A stretch of 64,000 nt of DNA, taken from NCBI RefSeq assembly GCF_003336805.1, contig NZ_QFWJ01000002.1:434001-498000 (forward strand), read 5' to 3'. Positions within the stretch are counted from its first letter, which is position 1. Each line of letters opens with the position of its first letter. Below are positions 27,073 to 35,969 of the stretch, piece after piece. The stretch is from Marinospirillum perlucidum. GTDB lineage: Bacteria > Pseudomonadota > Gammaproteobacteria > Pseudomonadales > Halomonadaceae. Made by a program: the position numbers and the translations under genes. The notes beneath the pieces are model-generated. The model saw only the letters and a list, made by a program, of their open reading frames with translations, was not told the DNA's origin and ran no database searches.

Positions 27073-30000
27073 TTATTCACTTGCATCCTCGTCAGATTGA
27101 GCAAGCAAACTGGCATTGCCACCTATAGCAGCGGTATTGATCGTACGTGTGCGCTCAGTAGCAAAGCGCAGAAGGTAGTGGGGCCCGCCTGCTTTGGGCC
27201 CTGTACCTGATAGCCCCATACCGCCAAAGGGCTGGACACCAACAACCGCACCGATCATGTTGCGGTTTACATAAACATTGCCGACTCTTACCTTGCTGTC
27301 GATGTAATCGGCAAAACTTTCATTACGGCTCTGGATGCCAAAAGTCAGGCCATAGCCGCTCTGATTGATATTGTCGATAACAGCATCCAGCTCCGTGGAT
27401 TTAAAGCGAATAACATGCAGGATCGGGCCAAACTGTTCTCTTTCCAGCTCATCCAGACTGTTCAACTGGATAGCCACTGGAGCAACAAATACCCCCTTGG
27501 CCTGCAGTTCTTCAGGGACCTGGGTTTCTGCCAGGATACGGCCTTCACTACGAAAGCGCTCGACATGGGCCTGAAGGTTGTTGCGGGCAGCTTCATCAAT
27601 CACCGGGCCAACGTCCGTGGCGGGATCACGAGGATCGCCCAGTTTCAGCTCCTGCATGGCTCCAGAAAGGATATCCATGACTTTGTCAGCAATATCTTCC
27701 TGCAAATATAGTACACGCAGTGCAGAACACCTTTGACCAGCACTTGTGAAAGAGGATTCCACTACATCGGCAACCACCTGCTCAGGTAAGGCCGTGGAAT
27801 CAACGATCATGGCGTTTTGACCACCGGTCTCAGCGACCAGGGCAGCCAGAGGCGCTTTATCACGGGCAGCCAGGCTGCGGTTGATGATCTGTGCGGTTTC
27901 TGTGGAACCGGTAAAGGCGACCCCGGTGACGCGTGGGTCCGAGGTCAGCACTGGCCCCAGATCCTTGCCCAGACCGGGCAGGAGCTGCACGACATCACGC
28001 GGCAAACCGGCTTCATACATGAGTTCAACACAGCGGCAGGCAACCAGGGAAGTTTGTTCAGCTGGCTTGGCGACTACACTGTTGCCGGAAACAGTGGCGG
28101 CCATGATCTGGCCGAGAAAGATGGCGACCGGGAAGTTCCAGGGGCTGATGGCAACGAAAATGCCGCGACCAGTCAGATAGAGTTCGTTGGATTCGCCGGT
28201 GGGTCCGGGTAGAACACTGGTTTCGCCAAAGAGTTTTTCTGCCTGGAGGGCGTAGTAGCGACAAAAATCCACGGCTTCACGGATTTCGGCGACCCCATCG
28301 GCCAGTTGCTTACCGGCTTCCCGGGCACACAGAGCCATCAGTTCGGGCAGGTTGTCTTCCAGGGTGTCGCCGATCTTGCGCAGCAGGGCCGCTCTTTCTT
28401 CGACAGCCACCTGATTCCAGTCATGGAAAGCCTTCTCTGCCACATCCAGTGCTGCCTTGGCTTGTTCAGGTGTGGCCCATTGAATTTCACCCACCTGCTG
28501 GTTGCGATCAAAAGGACTGGTAATGGTCTGGGTCAGTTGGGTGTCACCTTCCAGCTGGGAACCCAGCAGAGGTGCTCCCTTCCACTGATGTTGATCCCAG
28601 GCGTGAATGGAGTCCAGAAGCGGTTCTAGTTGGCTGTTGATCATTAAGCTTACACCTTTGGAGTTTTTACGGTTGGCACCATAGATATCCAGTGGCAGGG
28701 GTATCTGTGGGTTGCGATAGGTTTTCTTGTTGGCCAGTTGCTCGAGCGGGTGGCGGCAGAGGCCTTCCACGGGTACGCGCTCATCCACGAGTTGGTGAAC
28801 AAAGGAAGAGTTGGCACCATTTTCCAGCAGGCGTCTGACCAGATAAGGCAGTAGATCCTTGTGAGCACCCACAGGGGCATAGATACGGCAGTAGGTGCCT
28901 TGAGGTGCACGTTTGAGCGCCTGGTTGTAAAGAGCTTCACCCATGCCGTACAGGCGTTGGAATTCAATGGGGCGGTCACCGGCCATATCCAAGAGGCAAG
29001 TCAGGGTATGGGCATTGTGGGTGGCAAACTGGGGGAAGATCCGGCCACGAGTCGCTTCAGAGAGGAGGAAGCGAGCACAGGCCAGATAGGCCACATCGGT
29101 GTTGGCCTTGCGGGTGAAAACGGGATACCCGCCCAGTCCCAGCACCTGGGCATGTTTGATTTCAGTGTCCCAGTAGGCCCCTTTAACCAGGCGTACCGGG
29201 ATCTCGTCGCCCTGCTCCTGGGAAAGGCGGGTCAGCCAATGCAAGGTGGGCAGTGCACGTTTGGCATAGGCTTGAACAACCAGACCCAGCTTGCCCCAAC
29301 CCTTGTTCTGATCGCGGTAAACCCGCTCGAAAACTTCCAGGGAGAGCTCCAGGCGATCCGCTTCTTCGGCATCCAGTGTCAGAGCAACATCCAGCTCCCG
29401 GGCACGCTGAACCAGTTTGCTCAGGCTGGCTGTCAATTCCTGCAGAATTCTTTCTCTTTTGCCGCGCTCGTAACGCGGATGCAGGGCGGACAGCTTGATG
29501 GAGACTGAGGGGGCGGGTGCTTCACCGGTAATGCCCGTATCCGCTTCACCGACCAGTTCGATGGCATTCAGGTAGGCATCAAAGTAGCGCTGGGCATCAG
29601 CTGCGGTACGTGCCGCTTCGCCTAGCATATCAAAGGAGTAGGTGTAGCCTTTTTTGAACAGGGGCTTGCCGTTTTTCAGGGCTTCGGGAAGGGTACGCCC
29701 CAGAACAAACTGGTGGCCCATGAGTTTCATGGACTGGGACATTACCTGACGAACCACGGGTTCACCCAGACGGCTGACCAGGCGATTAAGCACAGGAACC
29801 GGTTTGTTGTCACGCTTGTCCACGCCTACTACACGGCCGGTCAGCATCAATCCCCAGGTGGAAGCATTGACCAGCAGGGAATCGCTTTGCCCCAGGTGAC
29901 GTTTCCAGTCAGCAATCGATAGCTTGTCACGAATCAGGTCCTCGGCAGTGCGCGAATCGGGAATGCGCAACAGGGCTTCGGCCAGGCACATCAGCAACAC

Positions 30001-30306
30001 GCCCTCCTGGGTGTCCAGGCTGTATTGCTGCAGCAGGCGATCAATGCTATCGATGGCATCGCCCTGGCTGCGAACTTCACGAACCAATTCTGCTGTTTGC
30101 GTGGCCAGACGCTGGAAATCTTCGGGATGATGGTCGAGAACCTTGACCAGTTCTTCCATGAAGCTGTCTTCATCAACCATGTAATGCTGGCTGAGATCGG
30201 CGAAAATGTCGGCCAGCTGCTGGTTTTGCAGATCGGGATTCAACAGCTGGGCAGCACTCATATGCTCGCTGGTATTCTGTTGATGGAGAGGATGGCTATA
30301 GGACAT
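27073..30306 (-). CDS. putA: Bifunctional proline dehydrogenase / P5C dehydrogenase PutA
   Basis: This 1077-residue enzyme oxidises proline to glutamate: the FAD-dependent PRODH barrel (about residues 170-480) makes P5C and the NAD-dependent aldehyde dehydrogenase domain (about 540-1030) makes glutamate. Visible PRODH motifs include RLVKGAYWD and FATHNAHT. In the P5CDH half the catalytic Cys is in AGQRCSALR and the general-base Glu in AETGGQNAM. There is no N-terminal ribbon-helix-helix segment, so this PutA should not act as its own repressor, which fits the divergent AraC-type regulator. ATG 30306 has GGAGCGAC upstream; the longer frame to 30345 is unlikely. The enzyme is normally peripheral at the membrane, passing electrons to quinone. 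It is followed by putP. Confidence 0.96.
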   Translation of the reverse strand: MSYSHPLHQQNTSEHMSAAQLLNPDLQNQQLADIFADLSQHYMVDEDSFMEELVKVLDHHPEDFQRLATQTAELVREVRSQGDAIDSIDRLLQQYSLDTQEGVLLMCLAEALLRIPDSRTAEDLIRDKLSIADWKRHLGQSDSLLVNASTWGLMLTGRVVGVDKRDNKPVPVLNRLVSRLGEPVVRQVMSQSMKLMGHQFVLGRTLPEALKNGKPLFKKGYTYSFDMLGEAARTAADAQRYFDAYLNAIELVGEADTGITGEAPAPSVSIKLSALHPRYERGKRERILQELTASLSKLVQRARELDVALTLDAEEADRLELSLEVFERVYRDQNKGWGKLGLVVQAYAKRALPTLHWLTRLSQEQGDEIPVRLVKGAYWDTEIKHAQVLGLGGYPVFTRKANTDVAYLACARFLLSEATRGRIFPQFATHNAHTLTCLLDMAGDRPIEFQRLYGMGEALYNQALKRAPQGTYCRIYAPVGAHKDLLPYLVRRLLENGANSSFVHQLVDERVPVEGLCRHPLEQLANKKTYRNPQIPLPLDIYGANRKNSKGVSLMINSQLEPLLDSIHAWDQHQWKGAPLLGSQLEGDTQLTQTITSPFDRNQQVGEIQWATPEQAKAALDVAEKAFHDWNQVAVEERAALLRKIGDTLEDNLPELMALCAREAGKQLADGVAEIREAVDFCRYYALQAEKLFGETSVLPGPTGESNELYLTGRGIFVAISPWNFPVAIFLGQIMAATVSGNSVVAKPAEQTSLVACRCVELMYEAGLPRDVVQLLPGLGKDLGPVLTSDPRVTGVAFTGSTETAQIINRSLAARDKAPLAALVAETGGQNAMIVDSTALPEQVVADVVESSFTSAGQRCSALRVLYLQEDIADKVMDILSGAMQELKLGDPRDPATDVGPVIDEAARNNLQAHVERFRSEGRILAETQVPEELQAKGVFVAPVAIQLNSLDELEREQFGPILHVIRFKSTELDAVIDNINQSGYGLTFGIQSRNESFADYIDSKVRVGNVYVNRNMIGAVVGVQPFGGMGLSGTGPKAGGPHYLLRFATERTRTINTAAIGGNASLLAQSDEDASE

Positions 30307-30433
30307 AAAGTCGCTCCGGTGTTTTATTTTTAACCTTGTGGACAAGTTTGGTTGGCGCAGCCCTGTTTGTCTTGATTGAAACTCAGAAGCTTTTGTTCCA
30401 GACTCTGATAACAGCCTCGATCAGGTAAAAAAC
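30307..30433. promoter_or_regulatory. Divergent putA / AraC-regulator promoter region with 12-bp palindrome
   Basis: These 127 bp must hold the promoters of both divergent genes. The palindrome CTTGTGGACAAG (30335-30346) lies about 30 bp before the putA start, beside an A/T tract (ttttatttttaa) that could supply the putA -10. The palindrome is a candidate operator; AraC-type proteins usually bind direct repeats, so the binder is uncertain. Confidence 0.4.
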
Positions 30434-31183
30434 ATGCAAGCCCGAATACGCAGTTTTCCCTTGCCGACCCGTTGTCTGCATCATGACCATGATTACCATC
30501 AGCTGGTCATTGCGCTTTCCGGAAGTGCCGAATTTGAGATTGCCGGCTACGGTGGACGGGTGGATGCCATGCACGGCTGCCTGGTTCCCGCCGGAGAGAT
30601 TCATTTCTATGAAGGCTTGGGCAAAAATCACCATGTCGTCATGGATTTCCCCCTGCATACCGCCCAGCAGGAATTGGAAAGACTGTTTGACCGCCCCCGC
30701 TATTTCACGGCGGATGCCAGCTTGCGCCTCTTGTTGGGTTTTCTGGAAAAGGAGCAGCGTCTTTGGGAGGAATCCCGGGATGCCGTGGAAGGCATGTCCA
30801 AGGTGTTTTTGGGCAGCTTGTATCAGCGTCTTTTCGAACAACCCAAGGCCTTGCCGGCTCCTAAGGGACGCCTGGATCTAGTCAGTCTGGAAGTCTATAT
30901 CCAGCAGCATCTGGCTGAACCCCTGCCGGTTGCCCGTCTGGCCGAGGTGGCCTGCGTCAGTCCGGGACATTTTCATGCCCTTTTTCGCGAGGCAACAGGC
31001 ACCACGCCTGCCCAGTATTTGACTCAGGCTCGTCTGGAAAGAGCCCAGGATCTGCTCAGGGAAACCCGCTTGTCCATGTCGGTGATTGCCGAGGAAGTCG
31101 GGTTTGCCAGCCAAAGCTCCCTGGCTCATGCCTTTCAACGTTATTACGGCAAAACCCCGGGTGAAATACGCAATTTGCACTGA
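30434..31183 (+). CDS. AraC/XylS-family regulator, probable activator of proline catabolism (PruR-like)
   Basis: A 249-residue transcription factor. The N-terminal half (about 1-130) is a cupin-like sensing domain with HHDHDYHQLVIALSG and GCLVPAGEIHFY. The C-terminal 100 residues carry two helix-turn-helix motifs: LAEVACVSPGHFHALFREATG, then the conserved MSVIAEEVGFASQSSLAHAFQRYYGKTPGEIR. It is transcribed away from putA across a 127-bp gap. In Pseudomonas an AraC-type regulator, PruR, activates putAP in response to proline; position and the absence of a DNA-binding domain in this PutA make the same role likely. Start ATG 30434 is preceded by AGGTAA. The effector is inferred, not visible. Confidence 0.87.
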   Translation: MQARIRSFPLPTRCLHHDHDYHQLVIALSGSAEFEIAGYGGRVDAMHGCLVPAGEIHFYEGLGKNHHVVMDFPLHTAQQELERLFDRPRYFTADASLRLLLGFLEKEQRLWEESRDAVEGMSKVFLGSLYQRLFEQPKALPAPKGRLDLVSLEVYIQQHLAEPLPVARLAEVACVSPGHFHALFREATGTTPAQYLTQARLERAQDLLRETRLSMSVIAEEVGFASQSSLAHAFQRYYGKTPGEIRNLH

Positions 31184-31244
31184 TTTTTCCGGCCCGGCTT
31201 TGCGGTAAATAGTCACAGCCTGCCTAAGGTATTAGTACAAATGG

Positions 31245-31273
31245 TTACGCAGCCTGGCTTTCTTGGGTATAAT
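31245..31273 (+). promoter_or_regulatory. Promoter of the cytochrome c5 gene
   Basis: A perfect -10 TATAAT (31268-31273) is preceded by a weak -35 TTACGC (31245-31250) at 17-bp spacing. It gives a leader of about 100 nt before GTG 31383. The region has no competing open frame with a ribosome binding site. Confidence 0.5.
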
Positions 31274-31382
31274 TCCACTACCAATTTTCAGTTATGAAGT
31301 AAAAACAAACAGGCTGTGCTCGGCAAAGGCTTGCGAGCCGTATCCGGTTGGCCTGAAATCCAGACTACTAGAGGTGGTGAGA

Positions 31383-31814
31383 GTGAAACAAAGAATTCAG
31401 GTTACCCGCATTCTGGCGGCGGCAGTTTTTGGTTTGGGTGCTTTGCTGGCCCTGCAGGCTCAGGCAACCACAGGCTCTGCTGAAGAAATTGCTGAGCGTC
31501 TGAAGCCAGCCGGTGAACTCTGCCTGGAAGGCATGGATTGTGGCGGTGCCGCTGTTGCTGAGGCTTCCGGTCCTGCTCGCTCCGGTGATGAAGTCTATTC
31601 CGCTGTTTGTGCTGCCTGTCATGACACTGGCGCTGCAGGTGCTCCCAAGAAGGGTGATGCTGCGGCCTGGTCTGATCGCCTGAACAAGTCCATGGATGAG
31701 CTGGCTTCCAGTGTTATCAATGGCCTGGGTGCCATGCCTCCCCGCGGTGGCAGCAACGCTTCCGATGAAGAAATCATGAATGCGGTTGAATTCCTGGTTG
31801 AAGCCAGCCAGTAA
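31383..31814 (+). CDS. Periplasmic cytochrome c5 (class I c-type cytochrome)
   Basis: A 143-residue exported monohaem cytochrome. The first 28 residues form a signal peptide (RILAAAVFGLGALLALQAQA). The haem site CAACH is near residue 79, followed by GAAGAPKKGD, and the axial Met is in GAMPPRGG near 120. A second Cys pair (CLEGMDC, about 47-53) precedes the haem domain. This arrangement matches cytochrome c5 of Azotobacter and pseudomonads, a periplasmic electron carrier to terminal oxidases. I chose GTG 31383 because GAGGTG lies 6 bp upstream and the signal peptide then has normal length; the frame extends upstream to 31263 without a site. It is a single-gene unit between its own promoter and a strong terminator. 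Confidence 0.9.
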   Translation: MKQRIQVTRILAAAVFGLGALLALQAQATTGSAEEIAERLKPAGELCLEGMDCGGAAVAEASGPARSGDEVYSAVCAACHDTGAAGAPKKGDAAAWSDRLNKSMDELASSVINGLGAMPPRGGSNASDEEIMNAVEFLVEASQ

Positions 31815-31827
31815 GTTGATCGCCCCT

Positions 31828-31862
31828 AAAAAAACCCTGGTGCTTTGGCCCAGGGTTTTTTT
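31828..31862. terminator. Bidirectional terminator between cytochrome c5 and the helicase gene
   Basis: The stem ACCCTGG / CCAGGGT (31834-31840 and 31850-31856) is flanked by seven A on the left and a T-run on the right, so it works as a rho-independent terminator on both strands. It ends the cytochrome gene on the plus strand and the helicase gene (stop at 31874) on the minus strand. Confidence 0.9.
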
Positions 31863-31873
31863 GTGCCTGCTCG

Positions 31874-33910
31874 TCAGTTTTTCAGCAGTTCACGCAGGGC
31901 ACTGGCGCGGCTTTGGTTTCTCTGCCGCTTGTCTTCTGCCGATTCCTTGGGGCTGCCTTTCTTTCCGTGCCAGTCCAGGTCATCTTCGGGCAGTTCATCG
32001 AGAAAACGGCTGGGCGTGGAATTGAGCAATTCGCCGTAGGTTTTACGCTGGCGAGCCAGGGTGAGGGTCAGTTTTTCCTGGGCCCGGGTAATGCCGACAT
32101 AAGCCAGGCGTCTTTCTTCTTCGATGGTGTCTGCTTCGATGGAATTACGATGCGGCAGCAGTTCTTCTTCCATGCCCATCAAAAAGACCTGGGGAAACTC
32201 CAGACCCTTGGAAGCATGCAGGGTTAAAAGCTGAACCTTGTCCGAATCGTCTTCCTCTTCCTGTTGCTCCAGCAAATCCCTTAACACCAGACGTGCGATG
32301 GCCTCCTTGATGGTGGCATCCGGGTTGTCTTCCTGCATCCGCTTGAGGGTTTCGGCCAGGGACTCCAGCAACGTCCAGATATTGGCATAGCGGCGTTCGG
32401 CGACAGTGGGTGAGCTGGCATTCTGGTAGAGCCAGGCTTCGTAATCCATGTCACGGATCATTTCGCTGATGGCTGCGATGGGGTCATCGGTTTCACAGCG
32501 GCGGATAATGCCGTCCAGCCAGTGAGTAAAACGACGCAGGCGCTCGACCTGGCGTTCGTTGAGGTATTGTTCCAGCCCCATTTCATGGCAGGCAGCAAAG
32601 AGGCTGGTTTCACGATCCTTGGCATAAAGAGCGAGTTTTTCCAGGATGGCTGGCCCGATTTCCCGGCGGGGGATGTTGATGATGCGCAAGAAGGCATTGT
32701 CATCGGCCGGATTAATCAGCAGGCGCAGATAGGCCATGATGTCCTTGATTTCATTGCGCGCAAAAAAGCTGGTGCCACCGCTGATTTTGTAGGGGATCTG
32801 CAGGGCCTGGAGCTTGATTTCAACAATGCGTGCCTGGAAATTGCCGCGATAGAGGATGGCAAAATCCTTCCAGTGGCGGTTTTCCTTGAGCTTGCGAGTC
32901 ATGATTTCACCGGCAATACGCTCGGCTTCGGCATCTTCGCTGGCACATTCGATAATTTGAATGGGGTCGCCAAAACCCAGCTGACTCCAAAGGCTTTTTT
33001 CGTGCAGATGGGGATTATTGGCGATCAGCTGGTTGGCGACCTTGAGAATACGACCGGTGGAACGGTAATTTTGTTCCAGTTTGATGATCTTCAGGTTGGC
33101 AAAATCCTGACTCAGCTGATTGAGGTTTTCCGGGCGGGCACCTCGCCAAGCATAGATGGACTGGTCGTCATCGCCCACCACGGTAAAGGTTTTGCGCAGG
33201 TCCGTCAGGTATTTAACCAGCCGGTACTGGCTGATATTGGTGTCCTGGTATTCATCCACCAGCAGGTAGTGCAGACGCTGTTGCCATTTTTCCAGCACCT
33301 CGGGATGTTGCTGGAAAAGAAGTACAGGCAGGCGGATCAGGTCATCAAAATCAACAGCGTTGTAGGCCCGCAGGTGGCGGTTATAGCTTTCATACACCTG
33401 GGCAGCCAGCTGTTCGGATTCATCTTCGGCATGCGAGAGGGCAACACCGGGTTCCAGCAGGTCGTTTTTCCAGTTGGAAATCAAATGCTGGACCTGGTTG
33501 ATCACCTCCGCATCAACCTGGGCATCCTTGTGCATCAGGTCACGCAGCAAGGCCTTGGTATCTTCACTGTCAAACAGGGAAAAACCGCTTTTATAACCCA
33601 GGTGTTTGACCTCTTTGCGAATAATATCCAGACCCAGGGAATGGAAGGTCGAGACGGTTAGCCCCTTGGCTTCTTCACGACTGAGCATGCGCCCGACCCT
33701 TTCACGCATTTCCCGGGCGGCCTTATTGGTGAAGGTGACTGCACAGATATTGCGCGCGGCCATGCCCTGATTGCGAATCAGATAGGCAATCTTGGTGGTA
33801 ATGACGCTGGTTTTACCGGAACCGGCACCGGCAAGCACCAGTAAGGGGCTGGTGACCTGCTGGACAGCTTCTAGCTGGCGCTCGTTAAGTCGGGAAAGAA
33901 GGGATTTCAT
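31874..33910 (-). CDS. rep: ATP-dependent DNA helicase Rep (UvrD/Rep superfamily 1)
   Basis: A 678-residue 3'-5' DNA helicase that helps replication forks past obstacles. Helicase motifs are in order: Walker A LAGAGSGKTS near residue 25, FTNKAAREM (Ia), Walker B VDEYQDTN near 215, GDDDQSIYAWRGA (III), QNYRSTGRIL (IV), LTLHASKGLEF (V) and YVGITRAQEKL (VI). The N-terminus (MKSLLSRLNERQLEAV) and the length near 670 fit Rep better than UvrD, which is about 720. I chose ATG 33910; a TTG at 33931 would add 7 residues. It runs toward the shared terminator and is 60 bp downstream of trmL, so the two may share a transcript. Confidence 0.93.
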   Translation of the reverse strand: MKSLLSRLNERQLEAVQQVTSPLLVLAGAGSGKTSVITTKIAYLIRNQGMAARNICAVTFTNKAAREMRERVGRMLSREEAKGLTVSTFHSLGLDIIRKEVKHLGYKSGFSLFDSEDTKALLRDLMHKDAQVDAEVINQVQHLISNWKNDLLEPGVALSHAEDESEQLAAQVYESYNRHLRAYNAVDFDDLIRLPVLLFQQHPEVLEKWQQRLHYLLVDEYQDTNISQYRLVKYLTDLRKTFTVVGDDDQSIYAWRGARPENLNQLSQDFANLKIIKLEQNYRSTGRILKVANQLIANNPHLHEKSLWSQLGFGDPIQIIECASEDAEAERIAGEIMTRKLKENRHWKDFAILYRGNFQARIVEIKLQALQIPYKISGGTSFFARNEIKDIMAYLRLLINPADDNAFLRIINIPRREIGPAILEKLALYAKDRETSLFAACHEMGLEQYLNERQVERLRRFTHWLDGIIRRCETDDPIAAISEMIRDMDYEAWLYQNASSPTVAERRYANIWTLLESLAETLKRMQEDNPDATIKEAIARLVLRDLLEQQEEEDDSDKVQLLTLHASKGLEFPQVFLMGMEEELLPHRNSIEADTIEEERRLAYVGITRAQEKLTLTLARQRKTYGELLNSTPSRFLDELPEDDLDWHGKKGSPKESAEDKRQRNQSRASALRELLKN

Positions 33911-33970
33911 CAGAATCGCTACTGGCTGCAAAAAAACAATTCTAGCAGGCTGATCGGTCGGGTGTCCTGT

Positions 33971-34456
33971 TTACTGGTTGGGGCTGGCCGTCAGCTGGGC
34001 ACCCTTGAAGTCGAGTTGCCGCCAGGCTTCATAGACGATCAGGGCTGCTGCATTGGATAGATTGAGGCTGCGACTCCCGGGCAGCATGGGGATACGGATT
34101 TTTTGTTCACCTGGCAGGGTGTCGAGAAGACTGGCAGGGAGTCCGCGAGTTTCCGGGCCAAACAGGAGGAGGTCATCGTCACGGTATTCAATCTGGTGGT
34201 AAGGCTGACTGCCCTTGGTGGTCAGGGCCAGAAGGCGTCCGGGCTGCACACTGTCGAGCAGATCCTCCATGCTGGTGTGCAGGGTGATGCTGGCCCATTC
34301 GTGGTAATCCAATCCGGCGCGGCGTAAACGCTTGTCATCCAGAACAAAACCCAGGGGTTCGATCAGATGCAGGCGAAAGCCGGTATTGGCGGCCAGACGG
34401 ATGATGTTACCCGTGTTGGGCGGAATTTCGGGTTGGTAAAGTGCTATATCCGGCAT
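33971..34456 (-). CDS. trmL: tRNA (cytidine/uridine-34 2'-O)-methyltransferase TrmL
   Basis: A 161-residue SPOUT methyltransferase that 2'-O-methylates the wobble base of leucine tRNAs using SAM. The N-terminal motif [21 protein letters not shown] and the knot motifs GPETRGLP (near residue 105) and [18 protein letters not shown] (near 130) are those of TrmL (YibK); length matches exactly. ATG 34456 has a strong GAGGAG 7 bp upstream. The gene lies between glnG (73 bp upstream) and the helicase. Confidence 0.95.
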   Translation of the reverse strand: MPDIALYQPEIPPNTGNIIRLAANTGFRLHLIEPLGFVLDDKRLRRAGLDYHEWASITLHTSMEDLLDSVQPGRLLALTTKGSQPYHQIEYRDDDLLLFGPETRGLPASLLDTLPGEQKIRIPMLPGSRSLNLSNAAALIVYEAWRQLDFKGAQLTASPNQ

Positions 34457-34529
34457 GGAGAACTCCTCTGTGCCAGCCGATTATAGCACCTTCCCGTGAT
34501 CGAGCCCTGCTTGCAAGTAGAAGCCCCGC

Positions 34530-35969
34530 CTAGTGTTCCTCATCATCCTGGGCGCTCTTGATACCCAGTTCCTTCAGCTTGCGGGTCAGGGTGTTACGGC
34601 CCCAGCCCAGCAGCTCGGCCGCATCCCGCTTACGCCCGCCGGTGTGCTTGAGGGCAGCATGAATCATGATGCTTTCAAAGGCCGGAATGGCTTTTTCCAG
34701 TAGATTGCTTTCCCCGCGCATCAGTGCCTGTTCGGCCCAGTATTTGAGCGAGGCTTCCCAGTCACTGGCAATGCGGTTGGGTGTTTTTGCCAGCAGTTCC
34801 GGTGGCAGGTCTTCCACCAGGACTTCACGCCCGGAGGCCATGACGGTCAGCCAGCGACAGGTGTTTTGTAGCTGGCGCACGTTACCGGGCCAATCCAGCC
34901 GACACATGTAGTCGATGGTTTCCTGCTTGAGAAGCTTGGTTTCGGTATTGAGTTCACTGGCTGCTGCGGCCAGGAAATGCTTGGCCAGACGGGGTATGTC
35001 TTCGCGCCTGTCTTTCAGTGAAGGCAGGTGAACGCGGATGACATTCAGACGGTGGAAAAGGTCTTCACGAAAACCACCGGCCTCCACCAGACGTTCCAGA
35101 TCCTGGTGGGTAGCGGCGATGATGCGCACATCCACCTTGACTGCGGTGTGACCGCCCACCCGGTAGAACTCGCCATCGGCCAGCACACGCAGAAGGCGCG
35201 TCTGGGTTTCAGCAGGCATATCCCCGATTTCATCCAGAAAGAGGGTGCCACCATTGGCCTGTTCAAAGCGCCCCTGGCGTTGAGCCGTGGCCCCGGTGAA
35301 GGCACCTTTTTCGTGGCCGAAAAGTTCCGACTCAATCAGATCCTTGGGAATGGCCGCCATATTTAGGGCGATAAAAGGATGGCGTGAGCGCGGGCTGTGT
35401 TGATGCAGGGCCTGGGCCACTAGCTCTTTACCGGTACCGGATTCACCGTTGATCAGAACGGTAATCGTGGAATGAGAAAGACGCCCGATTGCCCGGAATA
35501 CCTCCTGCATGGCGGGAGCTTCACCAATGATCTCGGTGTTTTCCTGGGTTTGCGGGCTGGTATTGCTGTTCTGCTCCGATTTGGCTTTTTGCTCCTCGGC
35601 ATGAGTCAGGGCTCTTTGCACCAGAGAAACGGCTTCATCGACATCAAAAGGCTTGGGCAGATACTCGAAAGCACCCCCCTGGTAGGAAGCCACGGCACTT
35701 TCCAGGTCGGAATGGGCGGTCATGATGATCACCGGCAGAGCGGGATAGAGTTCGCCGACTTGTTTGAGCAGGTCGAGGCCATCGGTTCCCGGCATACGGA
35801 TGTCGGTAATCAGTACATCCGGAGCCTGGCGGACCAGTTGCCTTAAAGCCGTATCCGCACGATCAAAGGTAGTGACCTGGATGCTGGCCTGCTCCAGTGC
35901 TTTTTCCAGTACCCAGCGAATGGAGCGGTCGTCGTCGATGACCCAAACATGACCCTTGGTGATACTCAT
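34530..35969 (-). CDS. glnG: Nitrogen regulator NtrC (GlnG), sigma-54 activator
   Basis: A 479-residue response regulator. The receiver domain (1-120) has the acidic pair DDD, phospho-acceptor Asp in ITDIRMPGTDGLDLL near residue 55 and Lys in PKPFD near 105. The AAA+ domain (about 145-380) has GESGTGKE and the sigma-54 contact loop GAFTGA. The C-terminal Fis-type helix-turn-helix includes TGGRKRDAAELLGWGRNTLTRKLKELG. Once phosphorylated by NtrB it activates sigma-54 promoters for nitrogen assimilation. The start codon overlaps the glnL stop by 4 nt (ATGA), a coupled pair. The family assignment is unambiguous. glnA is not adjacent, and the pair has its own sigma-54 promoter. Confidence 0.97.
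   Translation of the reverse strand: MSITKGHVWVIDDDRSIRWVLEKALEQASIQVTTFDRADTALRQLVRQAPDVLITDIRMPGTDGLDLLKQVGELYPALPVIIMTAHSDLESAVASYQGGAFEYLPKPFDVDEAVSLVQRALTHAEEQKAKSEQNSNTSPQTQENTEIIGEAPAMQEVFRAIGRLSHSTITVLINGESGTGKELVAQALHQHSPRSRHPFIALNMAAIPKDLIESELFGHEKGAFTGATAQRQGRFEQANGGTLFLDEIGDMPAETQTRLLRVLADGEFYRVGGHTAVKVDVRIIAATHQDLERLVEAGGFREDLFHRLNVIRVHLPSLKDRREDIPRLAKHFLAAAASELNTETKLLKQETIDYMCRLDWPGNVRQLQNTCRWLTVMASGREVLVEDLPPELLAKTPNRIASDWEASLKYWAEQALMRGESNLLEKAIPAFESIMIHAALKHTGGRKRDAAELLGWGRNTLTRKLKELGIKSAQDDEEH

Noticed and set aside
32522-33661. 379-codon plus-strand frame
   Set aside because: It lies entirely opposite the helicase gene, whose motifs are intact, and its translation matches no family I recognise.
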